Below are positions 38,601 to 48,623 of a stretch of DNA of 64,000 nt, piece after piece. The position numbers were made by a program, and so were the translations under genes. Numbering within the stretch: the first letter of the stretch is position 1; each line of letters begins with the position of its first letter. This DNA is from Strix aluco (Eukaryota; Chordata; Aves; Strigiformes; Strigidae), in the NCBI RefSeq assembly GCF_031877795.1, contig NC_133935.1:48693330-48757329 (forward strand), in the 5' to 3' direction. The notes below the pieces were generated by a model. The model ran no database searches, was not told the DNA's origin, and saw nothing but the letters and a program-made list of their open reading frames with translations.

Positions 38601-40191
38601 AACAATCAACAGAAAAAGTGATGTCAGAACCCATAATTAAGATTCACATTAACAAGGGCAAATGCAACTACGATGACTACATTCAACAAGATGAGGTAAC
38701 AAACAGAGGAAAACAAGTTCAAACACAAGGTAAGATGAGCTTAAATCTAAACAAGAATGGAATCATGTAGAGGAGAGGAAAAGGCACAGATAGAAATAGC
38801 ACAATATCTACTTGAAAGTTTAAGCACAGAGGGATGTTAAAATGATAAATAATGGCTTGCATTTATATAGCATCATCCATCCAAACAAGACAAAGCGCTT
38901 TACAAATATAAATGAATTGAGCCACAGTGTCTTCAAAGGTATCCATATTTAATTTGAAGTGTGGTGTAACAGTACTCTACAAGAACACCAGTGACATCTT
39001 CATTGCTTCTTTCCTCTGCGGGCATTCCCCTATGAAACATCACAAGTAGCCCTGTTCTAAAGCATTTGTATATTCCATGACACATGCTACACTTTTATAC
39101 TCCAGGAGAAAGGAGAGGTATATAATCAGCATCTATAAATACTTACACAGTAACAACAGAATGACAGAAAATTACTCCTATTCTCAAATGTCATAATGAA
39201 GGAATTGTCTACATTTCAAAGAAAAAGCGTGTTTAACAAGATCCTGCATCAAAAGCTTTCCATGGTTAAGTAGCAGCAGCACTAGAAAAAAACATTATCA
39301 AGCAATAATTCTAAGATGTTAGCACTGCACACATTCAGAAAACTTTACATAAAATAATTACATTCTAATAATTCTATAAGAAATGAGTAGACTCAGACTG
39401 CACCTTCTGGCCCATCTATCATTCTGCAATATTATAACCACTTTGAAGAAAGAAAAAGTGGGAGGAGACAAGACAATGAGCCTTACCCTCTGAGCTTTTG
39501 CAAGTTCTTCTTTCAATCGTTCATAGCCCTTTTCTCTTACTTCCAGTACAGATGGGCTCCGTAAGTGAGATAAACTGTCTGTACTCAACCCAAAAATATC
39601 TTCATTTCCTTCAGCAACATCTGCTACTGTAGCACCCTGCAAAAACTCTCTCTCTACGTTATTGCTCTCCTTTCTGTGATTGAATGACCCACCCTGGGGT
39701 CCAGAGGTAGAACAAAGTACTGCGTCGGTAACATTGATGCTGTAAAGAGAGTGATACATGTTTTATTTATATAATCCACTAAGAAGAAATATTTTAGAAA
39801 TGGCAGTAGTGGTGTTGAATGTACCATTATGGACACAATTTAATATTACAACATTGTAAGTAATATTAAAAACATTTCTTTAGTAAAGCAAACATATGCA
39901 ACAAATATCAGCAATTGAAATAAAGAGACACAGAACTTACCTGACACCTGATACTTCTCCACAATTCAGTTGTCTGGGAGACGAATAAACAGGTTGTGTG
40001 GGAAGGTCAGAAACATTTAATGCATTGGGTTGGATTGGTGTGGAGGACACAACAGAAGGATGTGGTCGGTAGATAACACTGGGTGAGGTAGTTTGTTCCT
40101 GAGTTCCTGGCTCATTTACTCCGAGAAGATCTGGCGTAGTAGGCGAAGCGAGGTTCACTTCATGAAAGCCTTCCAAGGGGTCACTGGCCAT
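14571..40191 (-). CDS. RAB3IP: RAB3IP (Rabin8), Rab8 guanine nucleotide exchange factor, complete coding region in 10 exons
   Basis: Coding exons join as 40191-39941, 39739-39487, 32346-32251, 29731-29654, 29275-29072, 23815-23687, 21730-21618, 17667-17568, 17464-17395 and 14653-14571. All introns are GT-AG, and the total is 1377 nt, or 458 residues plus stop. That is close to the usual length of mammalian isoforms. Rabin8 loads GTP onto Rab8 (and Rab10), is itself recruited by Rab11 on recycling vesicles, and drives polarised exocytosis and primary cilium formation. Visible regions: an unstructured Ser/Pro/Thr-rich N-terminus (1-145); the Sec2-type coiled-coil exchange domain (about 150-245, heptads through [28 protein letters not shown] and [12 protein letters not shown]); a basic phosphorylation segment with HARNKS (Ser about 270); and a conserved C-terminal half rich in Cys and aromatic residues, ending GYYKEEL. 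The start ATG has A at -3 and G at +4. Confidence is very high on identity and high on every junction. Confidence 0.97.
14654..17394 (-). other. RAB3IP: RAB3IP intron with G15-T-G15 tract
   Basis: This AT-rich intron lies between the last two coding exons. Apart from the guanine tract at 16673-16703 it shows no gene, repeat family or RNA that I can identify. Confidence 0.85.
16673..16703 (+). repeat. G15-T-G15 homopolymer tract
   Basis: Fifteen guanines (16673-16687), one T (16688) and fifteen more guanines (16689-16703) are followed by T. On the RAB3IP transcript strand it is poly-C. Such a run can fold as a G-quadruplex on the plus strand and is prone to replication slippage and sequencing error, so the exact length should be treated with care. 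Confidence 0.95.
17395..17464 (-). CDS. RAB3IP: RAB3IP coding exon 9
   Basis: The exon is framed by TTCAG and GATG|GTGAG. It encodes [20 protein letters not shown] then QQD plus one base of the next codon (residues 409-432). This aromatic-rich helix is one of the most conserved parts of the Rabin8 C-terminal half. Only a 103-bp intron separates it from the preceding exon. Confidence 0.97.
17568..17667 (-). CDS. RAB3IP: RAB3IP coding exon 8
   Basis: This 100-bp exon is bounded by TTGTAG and CAGG|GTAAGT. With the AA carried from the previous exon it reads [20 protein letters not shown], then [14 protein letters not shown] (residues 375-408). Its several Cys and His residues (KKC, SCKH, PFCRY) suggest a structured, possibly metal-supported fold, but that is inference. 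Confidence 0.97.
18746..18750. repeat. Target-site duplication, left copy (GTAGC)
   Basis: The 5 bases directly before the LTR are identical to the 5 bases directly after it (19327-19331), the footprint of retroviral integration. Confidence 0.9.
18751..19326 (+). mobile_element. Endogenous retrovirus solo LTR, 576 bp
   Basis: The element starts TGTCCTGG and ends CCACAACA (TG...CA termini) and is flanked by the duplicated GTAGC. Inside are a TATAAA at 19019-19024 and an ATTAAA polyadenylation hexamer at 19161-19166, giving U3-R-U5 order on the plus strand. I recognise the opening as an LTR type widespread in bird genomes; the 5-bp duplication suits ERVL- or ERVK-like elements. There is no internal retroviral region, so it is a solo LTR left by recombination between two LTRs. 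It lies in a RAB3IP intron in the orientation opposite to the gene, so its polyadenylation signal does not threaten the host transcript. Confidence 0.93.
19327..19331. repeat. Target-site duplication, right copy (GTAGC)
   Basis: This matches 18746-18750 exactly and fixes the right edge of the LTR at 19326. Confidence 0.9.
21618..21730 (-). CDS. RAB3IP: RAB3IP coding exon 7
   Basis: Bounded by CTTGCAG and CCAAA|GTATGT. It encodes [20 protein letters not shown], then [17 protein letters not shown] and two bases of a Lys codon (residues 338-375). No frame defect is visible. Confidence 0.97.
21731..23686 (-). other. RAB3IP: RAB3IP intron, no other feature
   Basis: This 1.96-kb AT-rich intron has a short TA repeat near 22518-22529 and a G run near 22914-22924. 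Nothing else is identifiable. Confidence 0.85.
23687..23815 (-). CDS. RAB3IP: RAB3IP coding exon 6
   Basis: This 129-bp phase-0 exon is bounded by TTCTAG and GAG|GTAATG. It reads [20 protein letters not shown], then [20 protein letters not shown] and KSE (residues 295-337). The position I remember as Leu in 'FRLWKDEP' of the mammalian protein is Ser here, which could be a lineage substitution. Confidence 0.97.
24042..25015 (+). mobile_element. CR1 LINE copy 2, 5'-truncated
   Basis: This is the 3' kilobase of a CR1 element on the plus strand, antisense to RAB3IP. It starts abruptly inside the reverse transcriptase (SGVPQGS) and ends in the ATTCTGTA tail at about 25015. It closely resembles copy 1 at the start of the window, suggesting the same or a closely related subfamily. 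No target duplication is evident, as usual for CR1. Confidence 0.94.
24046..24940 (+). pseudogene. CR1 reverse transcriptase C-terminal fragment, broken
   Basis: The frame carries the palm segment [20 protein letters not shown] and the FADDTKLGG catalytic box, then the CR1 C-terminal domain. A TGA at 24565-24567 replaces the Leu codon found in copy 1. The same frame then reopens until a small deletion near 24750 shifts it to a premature stop at 24802-24804. The normal CR1 stop position is 24938-24940. It is non-functional. Confidence 0.9.
27895..28800 (-). mobile_element. Ancient degraded CR1/L3-like LINE relic
   Basis: The minus strand keeps scattered matches to old amniote CR1 elements in the expected order. 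These include the segment around 'acaatgagttgtaaagtttcattac' (27918 on), the run ending 'atcatccacaagtacact' (28304-28322), and 'ctttgtaaaaagccac' (28766-28781), which resembles the 'ACCTTGTCAAAGGC' reverse-transcriptase coding region. No open frame survives. The assignment is from memory of the consensus, so edges and subfamily are uncertain. Confidence 0.6.
29072..29275 (-). CDS. RAB3IP: RAB3IP coding exon 5
   Basis: This 204-bp phase-0 exon is bounded by CCCCAAG and GAG|GTAACA. It encodes the end of the Sec2 coiled coil ([20 protein letters not shown]) and then a Ser/Thr/Pro-rich basic linker with [16 protein letters not shown] (residues 227-294). HARNKS fits the HxRxxS consensus of NDR kinases; NDR2 phosphorylation of the corresponding serine in mammalian Rabin8 is known to switch its binding partners during ciliogenesis. 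Confidence 0.97.
29276..29653 (-). other. RAB3IP: RAB3IP short intron
   Basis: This 378-bp intron has a long pyrimidine tract before the downstream acceptor. No other feature is present. Confidence 0.9.
29654..29731 (-). CDS. RAB3IP: RAB3IP coding exon 4
   Basis: This 78-bp phase-0 exon lies between TTATAG and AAAG|GTGAGT. It encodes [20 protein letters not shown] then KEAQGK (residues 201-226), in the middle of the Sec2 coiled coil that contacts Rab8. Confidence 0.97.
29732..32250 (-). other. RAB3IP: RAB3IP intron with a short MIR-like relic
   Basis: This 2.5-kb intron is mostly AT-rich and unremarkable. It holds one short old-repeat candidate at 30541-30592. Confidence 0.85.
30541..30592 (+). 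repeat. Possible old SINE/LINE 3'-tail relic (MIR/L2-like)
   Basis: The segment contains 'tgtaaagcgcctagcacat' followed by 'acgctatataaataaa'. That closely resembles the 3' end of old amniote MIR/L2-type repeats. It is too short to classify by eye. Confidence 0.4.
32251..32346 (-). CDS. RAB3IP: RAB3IP coding exon 3
   Basis: This 96-bp phase-0 exon runs from TCATAG to GAG|GTTTGT. It reads [20 protein letters not shown] then [12 protein letters not shown] (residues 169-200), the charged heptad repeat at the start of the Sec2 exchange domain. The donor GTTTGT is weaker than the others in this gene. Confidence 0.97.
32347..39486 (-). other. RAB3IP: RAB3IP intron (7.1 kb)
   Basis: This long AT-rich intron contains one old-repeat candidate at 38851-38920 and several poly-A runs. 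Its short open frames lack any recognisable content or compatible splice context. Confidence 0.85.
38851..38920 (+). repeat. Possible ancient repeat relic
   Basis: The run 'gcatttatatagcatc' followed by 'aaagcgctttacaaat' resembles a motif common in ancient vertebrate repeats. The class cannot be settled by eye. Confidence 0.35.
39487..39739 (-). CDS. RAB3IP: RAB3IP coding exon 2
   Basis: Bounded by CTTTACAG and AGAGG|GTAAGG. With the AG from the previous exon it opens [14 protein letters not shown]. It then covers an acidic-serine segment with [12 protein letters not shown] and [20 protein letters not shown], and ends in the coiled coil at [13 protein letters not shown] (residues 84-168). 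The middle of this exon is less conserved than the ends relative to the mammalian protein I recall. Confidence 0.97.
39941..40191 (-). CDS. RAB3IP: RAB3IP first coding exon (start codon)
   Basis: The start ATG at 40189-40191 opens [20 protein letters not shown]. The exon runs through a Pro/Ser/Thr-rich disordered tail, ending in NCGEVSGV and two bases of a Ser codon before TCAG|GTAAGT. The exon probably starts at 40216 after TTTAATTCAG, leaving 25 bases of 5'UTR. That leader contains two out-of-frame ATGs (40206-40208 and 40203-40205). The start was chosen by homology and its good context (A at -3, G at +4). Confidence 0.96.
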
Positions 40192-40208
40192 AATAAAAGC
40201 CTCATCAT
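40155..40208 (-). other. Overlapping upstream ORF at the RAB3IP start
   Basis: The ATG at 40206-40208, 17 bases upstream of the RAB3IP start, opens a 17-codon frame ([17 protein letters not shown]) that ends with TGA at 40155-40157, inside the main coding sequence and out of frame with it. The adjacent second ATG (40203-40205) has A at -3. Such an overlapping uORF would reduce initiation at the main start if scanning ribosomes use it. It applies only to transcripts that include this exon edge. Confidence 0.55.
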
Positions 40209-43200
40209 ATGAAACCCTGAATTAAAGAATCGTATTATCAGAATGCAAATGAGAAATATGTAATTATATCTGACAGCTATTTGAATTTAAAAACCACGCA
40301 GACAAATATGTTCAGAATAGAATTCTTTCTGATATAATGAAAACTGTGGACTAATCTTGCAAAACTATGAACTTCAACCACCAAAAATGTTTTTACCACA
40401 CATTGGATTGTTGAGTCCAGAAGATCTAATAGCAGATTCCGCATCTAAATGGGATGATGAAATCAAGAACACACTCTATATCATAAAACGAAGTCATCTT
40501 TACTATAGCCTAGAACTGTTTTGTATCAAAACACAAATATATTACATTCATGATAGAGGGGGAGACCTGGGAACCAGTAAGAAAAGAAAATTTAAAACCT
40601 AAAGCTTCCACTTTTAATCTCAATGAATCAAATAATCTAGAAACAGAAATCAGTGAACCTTTAAATAAATTACAGTCCATAGGGGTTTTGGTTAAATTAC
40701 ACATCTGATCTTCTAACAGTTCACTGAAATGAGAGAACTAGTCAATAAGACTTCTCATGAAGTACGATGTGTATTTAATGCATCACATGATTAAATGATT
40801 ACAACAATTGTGAATAAGCATCATACCAAAAATATATTACAGGTAAAGGGGTACTATGATTTGGCAATTTAACTGACAGTATATTTTATTTTTTTTTAAT
40901 TCCATATGGTTTTTGTAAGATCAACAGAAAACAAGTACAACACAAATTCTAGAAGACCCAACAGAAAGCTATTCTCCAGCAGCTTATCAAAGATCAGAAA
41001 AATCTTTGCATGATTCAAAACTATAAATTGGAAGTAGTATGGAGACATTTGTGAAGGAATTACTTAGCAGTGATTATTCACTGCAAAAAACATTTTCCAT
41101 GTTATATAAATAAAGAAGAGAGAAAATGAAGGCTTCACAAAGATACTTAACATGCAAAAAAAGAACTGTAGCACCTAAATGAAATACTACATTGCATTTT
41201 ACAGAGAAATCTGCTTGGCTCTTACAAGTGAAAAGATGAAGCAGAGAGAAGATCTAGAAAAATTATGGTCATAACCATGACGAGATGATGCCATCTACTT
41301 ACATGTATGTCCAGTTCATTAGCTACTTCATAAAACACATGGAAAATACCAAGAATGGAATCCCCAAATCAGCATATGCAGTAACATTTTAGTCACATCA
41401 ATACATTTTGGTCATCTTAAAGAACTGTGTTTAAAACTGGTTTACATCTCAAGTATTGTACTGAGGGTGTGTATACATCCATGTTAAACAAGTTGCTTTA
41501 CCACATCATCAGGCACATGTGGAAGAAACTAATTTGTTCAGACAGCAAGAATATATTACTACTTTGTCTCTGTTAATTGCTCCCACAAAAAAATCAACCA
41601 CCTCTAAAAAGCTGCCCAGACTTAAGGGACAAAAAAGACCTTACATGAATAAAAAGGTACTTTTTTGGGGGGTTGGGTTTTTTTCTGTTTTATGCAGAAA
41701 TTTGTTTTATTTTGAACTACCAACAGCAGTCGCACAAACATGATTTACAAACACTGTCACAGTTTTGTGCTTTGGGGCTTCTCTACCATACCACAGAGAT
41801 GAACAGCTTATTTTTGAGTTTAAGTTCAAAAAATATTCTTGTTTGCTTTCCCTATAGTTCTTCTTAACTATCGTAAGTATTCTAATTACATGCTCTACAT
41901 GATGACAAAGGCTGTTGAGACAACAAATTAAAATGGAGGGGCTGCCAGCGCTACAAGACGTTTCTTCAAGGTTAAAATCAAAAATGTTTTCAGCTGTACA
42001 GTGCAACTATTACATATTGCTGGTTTACATTTCATAAGCTAAAGTCTGCAATCTTGAAAAAAATTGCAGAAACAGTCCTTTAAAGTTCATCGGCCCAGTT
42101 AAAAAATATCCATTCAACAGTCTCAAAGTCAGGCTCACATCTACACAAACACATTCACTCTCATTGTTCCCACCACTCTCCTCTTTCTCAATCACCAAAG
42201 TAAGCCATACCCAACACTACTATATCGGCAACGCTGCCAAGATGTCTCTTCACATTCCCGATTCTCTGGATCCCAGTCTTCACAATTAACAGAAGATGCA
42301 GACTTCTGAACAGGGATGTAGAAAGGCTGCCTGGACACCTTGCGTTTTCTATGCCTACAGCACCTAGGAAAGTGCACCAAAAACCACCCAACAGAAGCAA
42401 GAATTGAGAACACATCTGAGAGCAAAACGGGAACAACTCTTCTGTCATGTCTTCCCTTCTGTTGACTAGTTTCCATTTCAAGTTTGAAAGAGACATTCCT
42501 AGTTCCACTGAAAACTCACAATCTGACTTGATGTTCAATAGTGTTACCATAGTATTTTGCATCACCAGCACCACTGGTTGTTTTCAGCTGCATACCTCAC
42601 TGGGCTGAAATTTTCCAAGAAAGTTTTTTTTTCCCAAAATTGATTTTTAAAAAACATTATTTAGCCATTTCCAAGAAAAAAAGGGCTCAGGAAAATATTA
42701 TTTGTCAGTTTTTAATGTATTTTACTATTTCTGTACAAATCTTAGGGCAACCTGTTTGGAGCAAATACTTTTAAGTCCATCACATAAGCAACAGGCTCAA
42801 AGATGTGCCGTTCCATATCTTTATGATAATTTACACAAATTCAGCTATGTTACAAAGTACAGAAAGTCACAGTGGCTTACACAGAGAAAAAAGGATTAGA
42901 AGTCTGCTTATTATTTTCCAAATGTTCAAATGCATTTCTAGCTCCCCCTCTGGACCATCACATCAATCTATAAGCAAAATAGTATGTTCATTTAAAAAAA
43001 AAAATCTATCCCACCTACCTGCTCCTACTCCTACGAGAAATGTTCCACTTAACTCCTGTCCTATGCTCTTCCACCTAACCTGCCTATACCCTGCAGTGTT
43101 TTTAATAGTCCAGAAAGAAATACCCCAAAAAGATTATGGAATTTTATTTACAAGACTATCACTCTGCTTATACATTAAATATCAACCTCAGCCTAAACAG

Positions 43201-43720
43201 GAGAGATTTATGAGTAAATAAATCCATGCATAACTTCTCAGTTATCAAAAAAACAAGCTCCTTCTTATACAGTAAGTAAAAAAGTTATACAAGTTATTCC
43301 TGGAAGAGCTGAAAATAAAGTCCCTCAGCTAAACTTTCCCATAGCCTGTCAAATGGGCACTCGTAAGCATACCATCTGTGTAAAACACTTTCCATTCACA
43401 ACTTTTTTCTTTCCTAGCATTACTTCTCACTTCGCAGTGAGCAGGCAGAAGCTGAATACACCCCCCATACAAGACAAAGAAGCCCATATTAAATATCTCA
43501 GTTTCAAGACTCACTAACATCATTAGGTTGTTACCAAGGCATCAGTTGAACACACATTATGCATTAATGAAACCAAACGTACATGCAAGAAGCTAGGCAG
43601 TCCTAAAAATAAAAGCTCTCTTTTGGGAAAGAAGTCTTCAAAGTAACAGTAAACAAAAGGAGGGGGAAAAAGCACATTCAGTTTCAGTGTCATTAAAAAT
43701 TACAGGCTTGGTTAAGGCTT

Positions 43721-43733
43721 GGGGGGGGGGGGG
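43721..43733 (+). repeat. G13 homopolymer run
   Basis: Thirteen guanines are followed by TC and five more guanines. This is a second poly-G tract in the same gene's introns. Confidence 0.9.
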
Positions 43734-46700
43734 TCGGGGGTTCATATTATTGACTAAGGCAGCAAGCCTTGCTGTCAAAGAACATGAAGCGCATGGTAAG
43801 CAGTGAGCTTTACTGGGAGTCAAGCTGACTGTGTGTAAAAAACAGTGTTGACACAGCACTCTTCAGTAGTAATTCTGCTACTGTGAACAAAAGCTGATAC
43901 TCTGACATTTCAGGGCAGCACACTTATTAAACAAATAATGAATCTTCTCAATACTTTTTCTATCACAGTAATATATGGTAAAAGCTTGGAATAGCATTAG
44001 TGCCTACCAAATATGTGATTATTTTTGTCTTAGTTGATAGTACGCAATTTGGATGACATAGAAAATTCAAGTACTGTAATAAATCAGAATGAAACAACAA
44101 AACAAATCAATTTCCTTACACTTTCATCTGGAAATAATGCAAATTCGGTGGAAGCTGTCAAAGTCTTGCAGCTTTTTATTACCATTCCACTGCCACACTT
44201 GCACAGCTGACTACTCACGTAACTTCATGACAAAATGATGCTCAAATCTTGTTTTATCTACTATTTAACAAAAACGTACTACGAAGAAATCAGTTTAACA
44301 ACGGTCAGTTTAACACATTTCTATAGCTTCTAACAGGAATCTGTGATCTGTGAACATTTTCAACAGCAGCCAAATCAAAATGCTTAATCTAATTTTCCTG
44401 TTATTACTCTAAGAGGGGTTCAGCTACTCGTCTGAACCAAAGCAGTCAATAACTAAATACTAAAAAGCTCCCCTGAAAAGCAATTATTTATTATGGCTTG
44501 TTTTCCTTTGAAAAAAAATGTGTTGTTGAAAACCACCTACTGTAAACTCTGGAGTTTGTCTTTCACAGATTGCTTTTAAATACAAGACAGGTTGAAGATG
44601 ACAACTTTGAACAATCTTCTAATTGTTATAGCCCATTTAAAAGCAACCCCAGCACCAAACATTTCACACAACAAAAATCTCATTTTTAGCTTTATTAGTA
44701 AAGATTGCACCATCACAAAGGAACAGTTACCTGCTCAAGTGAAAAAAAGAAAATCACGTAAGGAAAAAGAAGTTACTGCTTCCAAACATTTTGATGAAAA
44801 GTAAATTCTATTTAGCATTTACCTAAAAAGGTGCCTATTGGCTACAGTGTTTTAATCTTCACACAGCAGGCCTTTCAAAATGCAATAAAGTCTCAAGGAC
44901 TTCATTTATTAGACTCCAACATCTGCTTCAGTTAATTTGGGAGGGGATAGGAAAGGGGATTTTTTGTAGCAGTTCCTCAAAAGGACTGGCATTAGCCCAC
45001 CAGTGAGCCTGCATTCTTCTCAGTGGGTTTAAAAAAAAAAGTTTTGAAATATTTGGCATTATGCAGTCTGGAATGTAATATGTTTTAAGCTCTAAAGAAC
45101 TCCGTAGGGAATTAGAGTAGTGAACTAATAAATACCTTTTAAAGCAGCAGCACAGTTAAGTACTGCTACTACATACATATCAGATGCAAGCAGGCAGTTT
45201 AAAAAGTTAAACTGCTGTAAAGCATATACGGACATTAATTTCAAGTTTAAAATCAATTACATCTATCCAGTGTGAGATATTCACCAGATGTTGGCACAGG
45301 ACAAAAAAGTCTGGTGGGTTTTTCTTTTTCTAAACTGTTTTATATTTAAACTTAGCCACAGAATTCAAGCAACTTTAAACACTTATTGATACCAGTTCAC
45401 TGCACAAACAATTCAAGATTTGGTATAGGAATTCCCTTATGGTTTGCAAAAAACAATTCCCACCTTTACAGTTTTGCCATTATGATAGAAATTTCTACTT
45501 CAGGAGCCTAAATACACAACAAATCTTTTTGGAGCCAGTGATACAAGAGAAAAGCATTGAACTACTCCAGTCTTTACATATTCCACTTTTATTTGTGAGT
45601 GACCTTACTGTACACGCTTACCAACAGATGGTAAACTAGGCAAGATGGTAAACACAAGGAAAATTCTAAGTTAGGCAAGTCTACAGAATTTAAGAGCTAG
45701 CAAAACCCTGCTTGGTTCAACATGAGAATATTTTTCTATTGCATTCCCACTAGTGTTGTCATATAATGCTGTGATGTGGGTTTTTTCTATTCTTTACTCT
45801 CATGTTAGGCATTAAAAACTATTTCACACTGTTTTAAAAGAATCATGATATCAAGATTTTATAAAGTTAAAATAATTTGTTTTGCTGAACCGATGATTAA
45901 AAAAAATCTCTTTTGAAAACTTTATTATAGGGATATCTTCAACTAGAAAAATACAGGTGCAGACAGCAAGTGTGTCTCATACAGAAACAAGCAGCACACA
46001 AGGTTCAACGACCTATATTTATGAAGTGCTTGTGAAACCTATAAATAAACATGGTTTAGAGTCTGGTAGATACTACACCTCTTACTAGAGAGAAAAATCA
46101 GTGCTTTGCAAGGTAGGATACTGCGAACTTTTATTGTAAACATTCAAAGAATGCTGTTTAGTTCACAAAGACTCTCTAAACCAAGTTAATTTAACTGCAA
46201 ATATGATTCTCTGCAGACGCTATTCCTTTTAAGACAGAGCATTGTTCTGCCTTATCTTGGAAAAAACTTCACAATCCCATCTCAGGTTTACACCTGATCA
46301 CAGTGACTGTGACTGCAGTGTCACTCTTGCCAAAACTTGGACCTAAAAGACTCTTATTTTCAGTTAACACTAAAAATATTCAATTAGCAAACTTACGTAA
46401 AAATGACCAAAATTTTCATGGTATGTAAAGCTTCCTAAACGTATCTGCAAATGCATTTAAAGAAACACTTCATTTCTGAAAAAATGGTTTGCATATTATC
46501 AAGCCTAATTAAAGTGTCTAATACAAGTTTTAGTCAAATTACAGTAAGACAAGATTTTAAATGCCATATTAAAAAGGGTCTTAAAAATAAAAATCCAAAG
46601 TACACATTTCTTTTCTGGGAAAATCCATAAACATAAGTGGAACAGCAACAGACCAGTTCATTTGGCATTTTACATGAATTTTAAATCAAGTCAATAAAAG

Positions 46701-47190
46701 CTATGAAGATAGCTGCAGTCTATAATCAAAAAGGCTTATTGTGACCATTTTCCTACAGAAAAGAATTCCCCTTTTAAATATAGTGTAACAAGACAGATAT
46801 TTCAGTCGCAGCTGTGAGGTGCACTCCCATTTGTTATTTATTAAAAGCATAATGAGAATGGTAAATTATTTATCCTTCTTTGCTCACTAGGTAACATTAA
46901 CCAAGCACAGCAGATGAATGACTGCCAAGACACAAATACAGAAGGCCTGACTTTAACCCTTCCCAGAATTCATTAAACAGATCTATAATAAAGACAACAA
47001 TAAAAATATTAAAGCAACAAGACCTCAGGTTTTGCCCTATATTTTACTGAGGAATACAAATATTAGAACAGATGGTAGCTGCCAATACATGCTTCTAGAC
47101 TGAATAACCTTACATCTGCTTCCAAAGAGAAGCTGATAATTTCACAGTTATGGCAAGTCTGTGGAAGATTAATTATTGTAGCCATCTAGA

Positions 47191-47520
47191 TCACTGGTTT
47201 TGAGACTTCCTAAGAACACGCTTACAAATGAACACAGCGAACAAATCAAGCAACATAAAGCTTAGTACACCACCCGCAAACAAAACAGACAACACTCTCA
47301 AACCGATGAAGCCACTGTTGCTTTTTGTCAGCAAGACGAGTGTTGAGGGTATCATTAAGGCTCTGGCCACTCGGTGTTTTGTTTCCAGAGCCCTGCGACT
47401 CTCAGGAACTAGTGGAGCATCAGCACTTAGGCAGCACAAATTTCTGCATAGCTCATCGCTTACAATCAACTTGTAACCAGAATTTCCTTTCTGAGCCTTA
47501 CTCTCTAACGTAACTGCATT
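47191..47520 (-). other. Unexplained open frame with membrane-like C-terminus
   Basis: On the minus strand a frame of about 110 codons stays open between two stops. The TAA of the C-terminal end is preceded by CKRVLRKSQNQ. It contains LETKHRVARALMIPSTLVLL and then a hydrophobic run of about 28 residues (FIGLRVLSVLFAGGVLSFML onward). The lysine/arginine cluster after the hydrophobic run looks like a stop-transfer signal. There is no ATG at the N-terminal edge, no matching splice pattern was identified, and chance is a real possibility. I do not recognise the protein. Confidence 0.15.
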
Positions 47521-48542
47521 ACGAAATTAAGGTTAACTGAAATCCCTGCTACTTAACTCCTAGAGCTTACAGGACTACCTATCGGCGACCAGGTCTTAAC
47601 CTCAATGTTGCTCGAAGACCTTAAAGCAGCCAGAAACGCTACAGGCTAGCGCAGCTCCCCAGTCCCACAAACCACAACACCCCTCCGGCATCCAACCGCG
47701 CTGCTCCTGGCACCGCCGGCCCGGGCCCGGGCGGAGGGGGGCGAAGCCTGTGAACCCACCAAGGGCCCGGCTCGGCACTCCCCTCCCCTTCCCCGCCGCC
47801 TCTCTCGGCGTTCTCCCCTACTGCCCCACCGGCCGAGAGGTTCGTGAGCGGAGGAGAAGACTTCAGCCTCTTCTCGCAACCCCCCCCTCCTCATCTCAGT
47901 CCCTCCCGCTCGGACGCCGTTCCCCACCGGCCCAAAGACGCCTCGGAAGGGCCGCCGCCGCCGCGCAGGCAGCCCTGAGGGCAGGACGGCTGCTCCCAGC
48001 CGCCGGCTCCGGGCGTGCGACGGCTCTTTGTCCACCGCCGGTGGCTCTCCCGGGGCAGGTGCGCCCGACACTTTCCGGGGTGATGCCCGAGAACTACTTC
48101 TGCCCAGTTTTGCCTTCGACGGCGGCTGCGTTTGGGGCCGAGCGCATCCCTGCCGCCGGCTGCCCCCTCCGCACCCCCGCAAACCCCCGACGGAGCCAGG
48201 GTCGCCAGCGGCGCCTTCCCGCCGCAAACAGCCACAGCGGCGTGGCCCGGGCCGCCACCTGCCTCCGCGCTTTTCGGGGGGGAACCCGACCCGCCCCCCC
48301 AACGCCGGTCCCCGCAGTCGGGACGGCCACAGCTGGGGAAACCCGCCCGCGCCCGGTCACCGCACCTCGGCAAGGGGTAGCCCTCCTAGGCGGCGCCGGC
48401 TCCGCCCGCCCGGGCACGGGCTCCCGGGAGCGTGGCGCCAGGCAGGTGCGGCGGCGCTAACGAAGAGCCACGGCCCTCCAGGCCGCTTCCGCCCCAGCCC
48501 CCGCCAGCGGAACCGGGGCCGCGCAGCCCCGCCACCACGTAC

Positions 48543-48610
48543 CTGCCGAGCCCAGGGAGAGCGGCCGCCGCCGCACCGCGTCCCCTCAGCCAACCCGGGG
48601 GGGCGGGGCG
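48543..48610 (-). other. RAB3IP: Candidate RAB3IP non-coding exon 1 (3' edge defined)
   Basis: On the minus strand CTCGGCAG|GTACGT is an excellent splice donor, so an exon would end at 48543. Its 5' end (transcription start) is unknown; 48610 is nominal. The frame that leads into the RAB3IP start is free of stops across this segment but has no ATG that I can see, so the exon is treated as leader. Confidence 0.6.
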
Positions 48611-48623
48611 CGGGGTTGCCGCC

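Larger units (their letters stand above)
40217..48542 (-). other. RAB3IP: RAB3IP first intron (8.3 kb)
   Basis: The intron separates the candidate non-coding exon in the CpG island from the start-codon exon. It is AT-rich for most of its length and rises steeply in GC above about 47.6 kb. It contains a 13-base G run at 43721-43733 and the open frame at 47191-47520, which I cannot explain. Confidence 0.7.

Noticed and set aside
39358-39759. Longer frame around RAB3IP exon 2 suggesting a single-exon protein
   Set aside because: Both ends run through splice signals; the protein-like part is exactly the exon 39487-39739.
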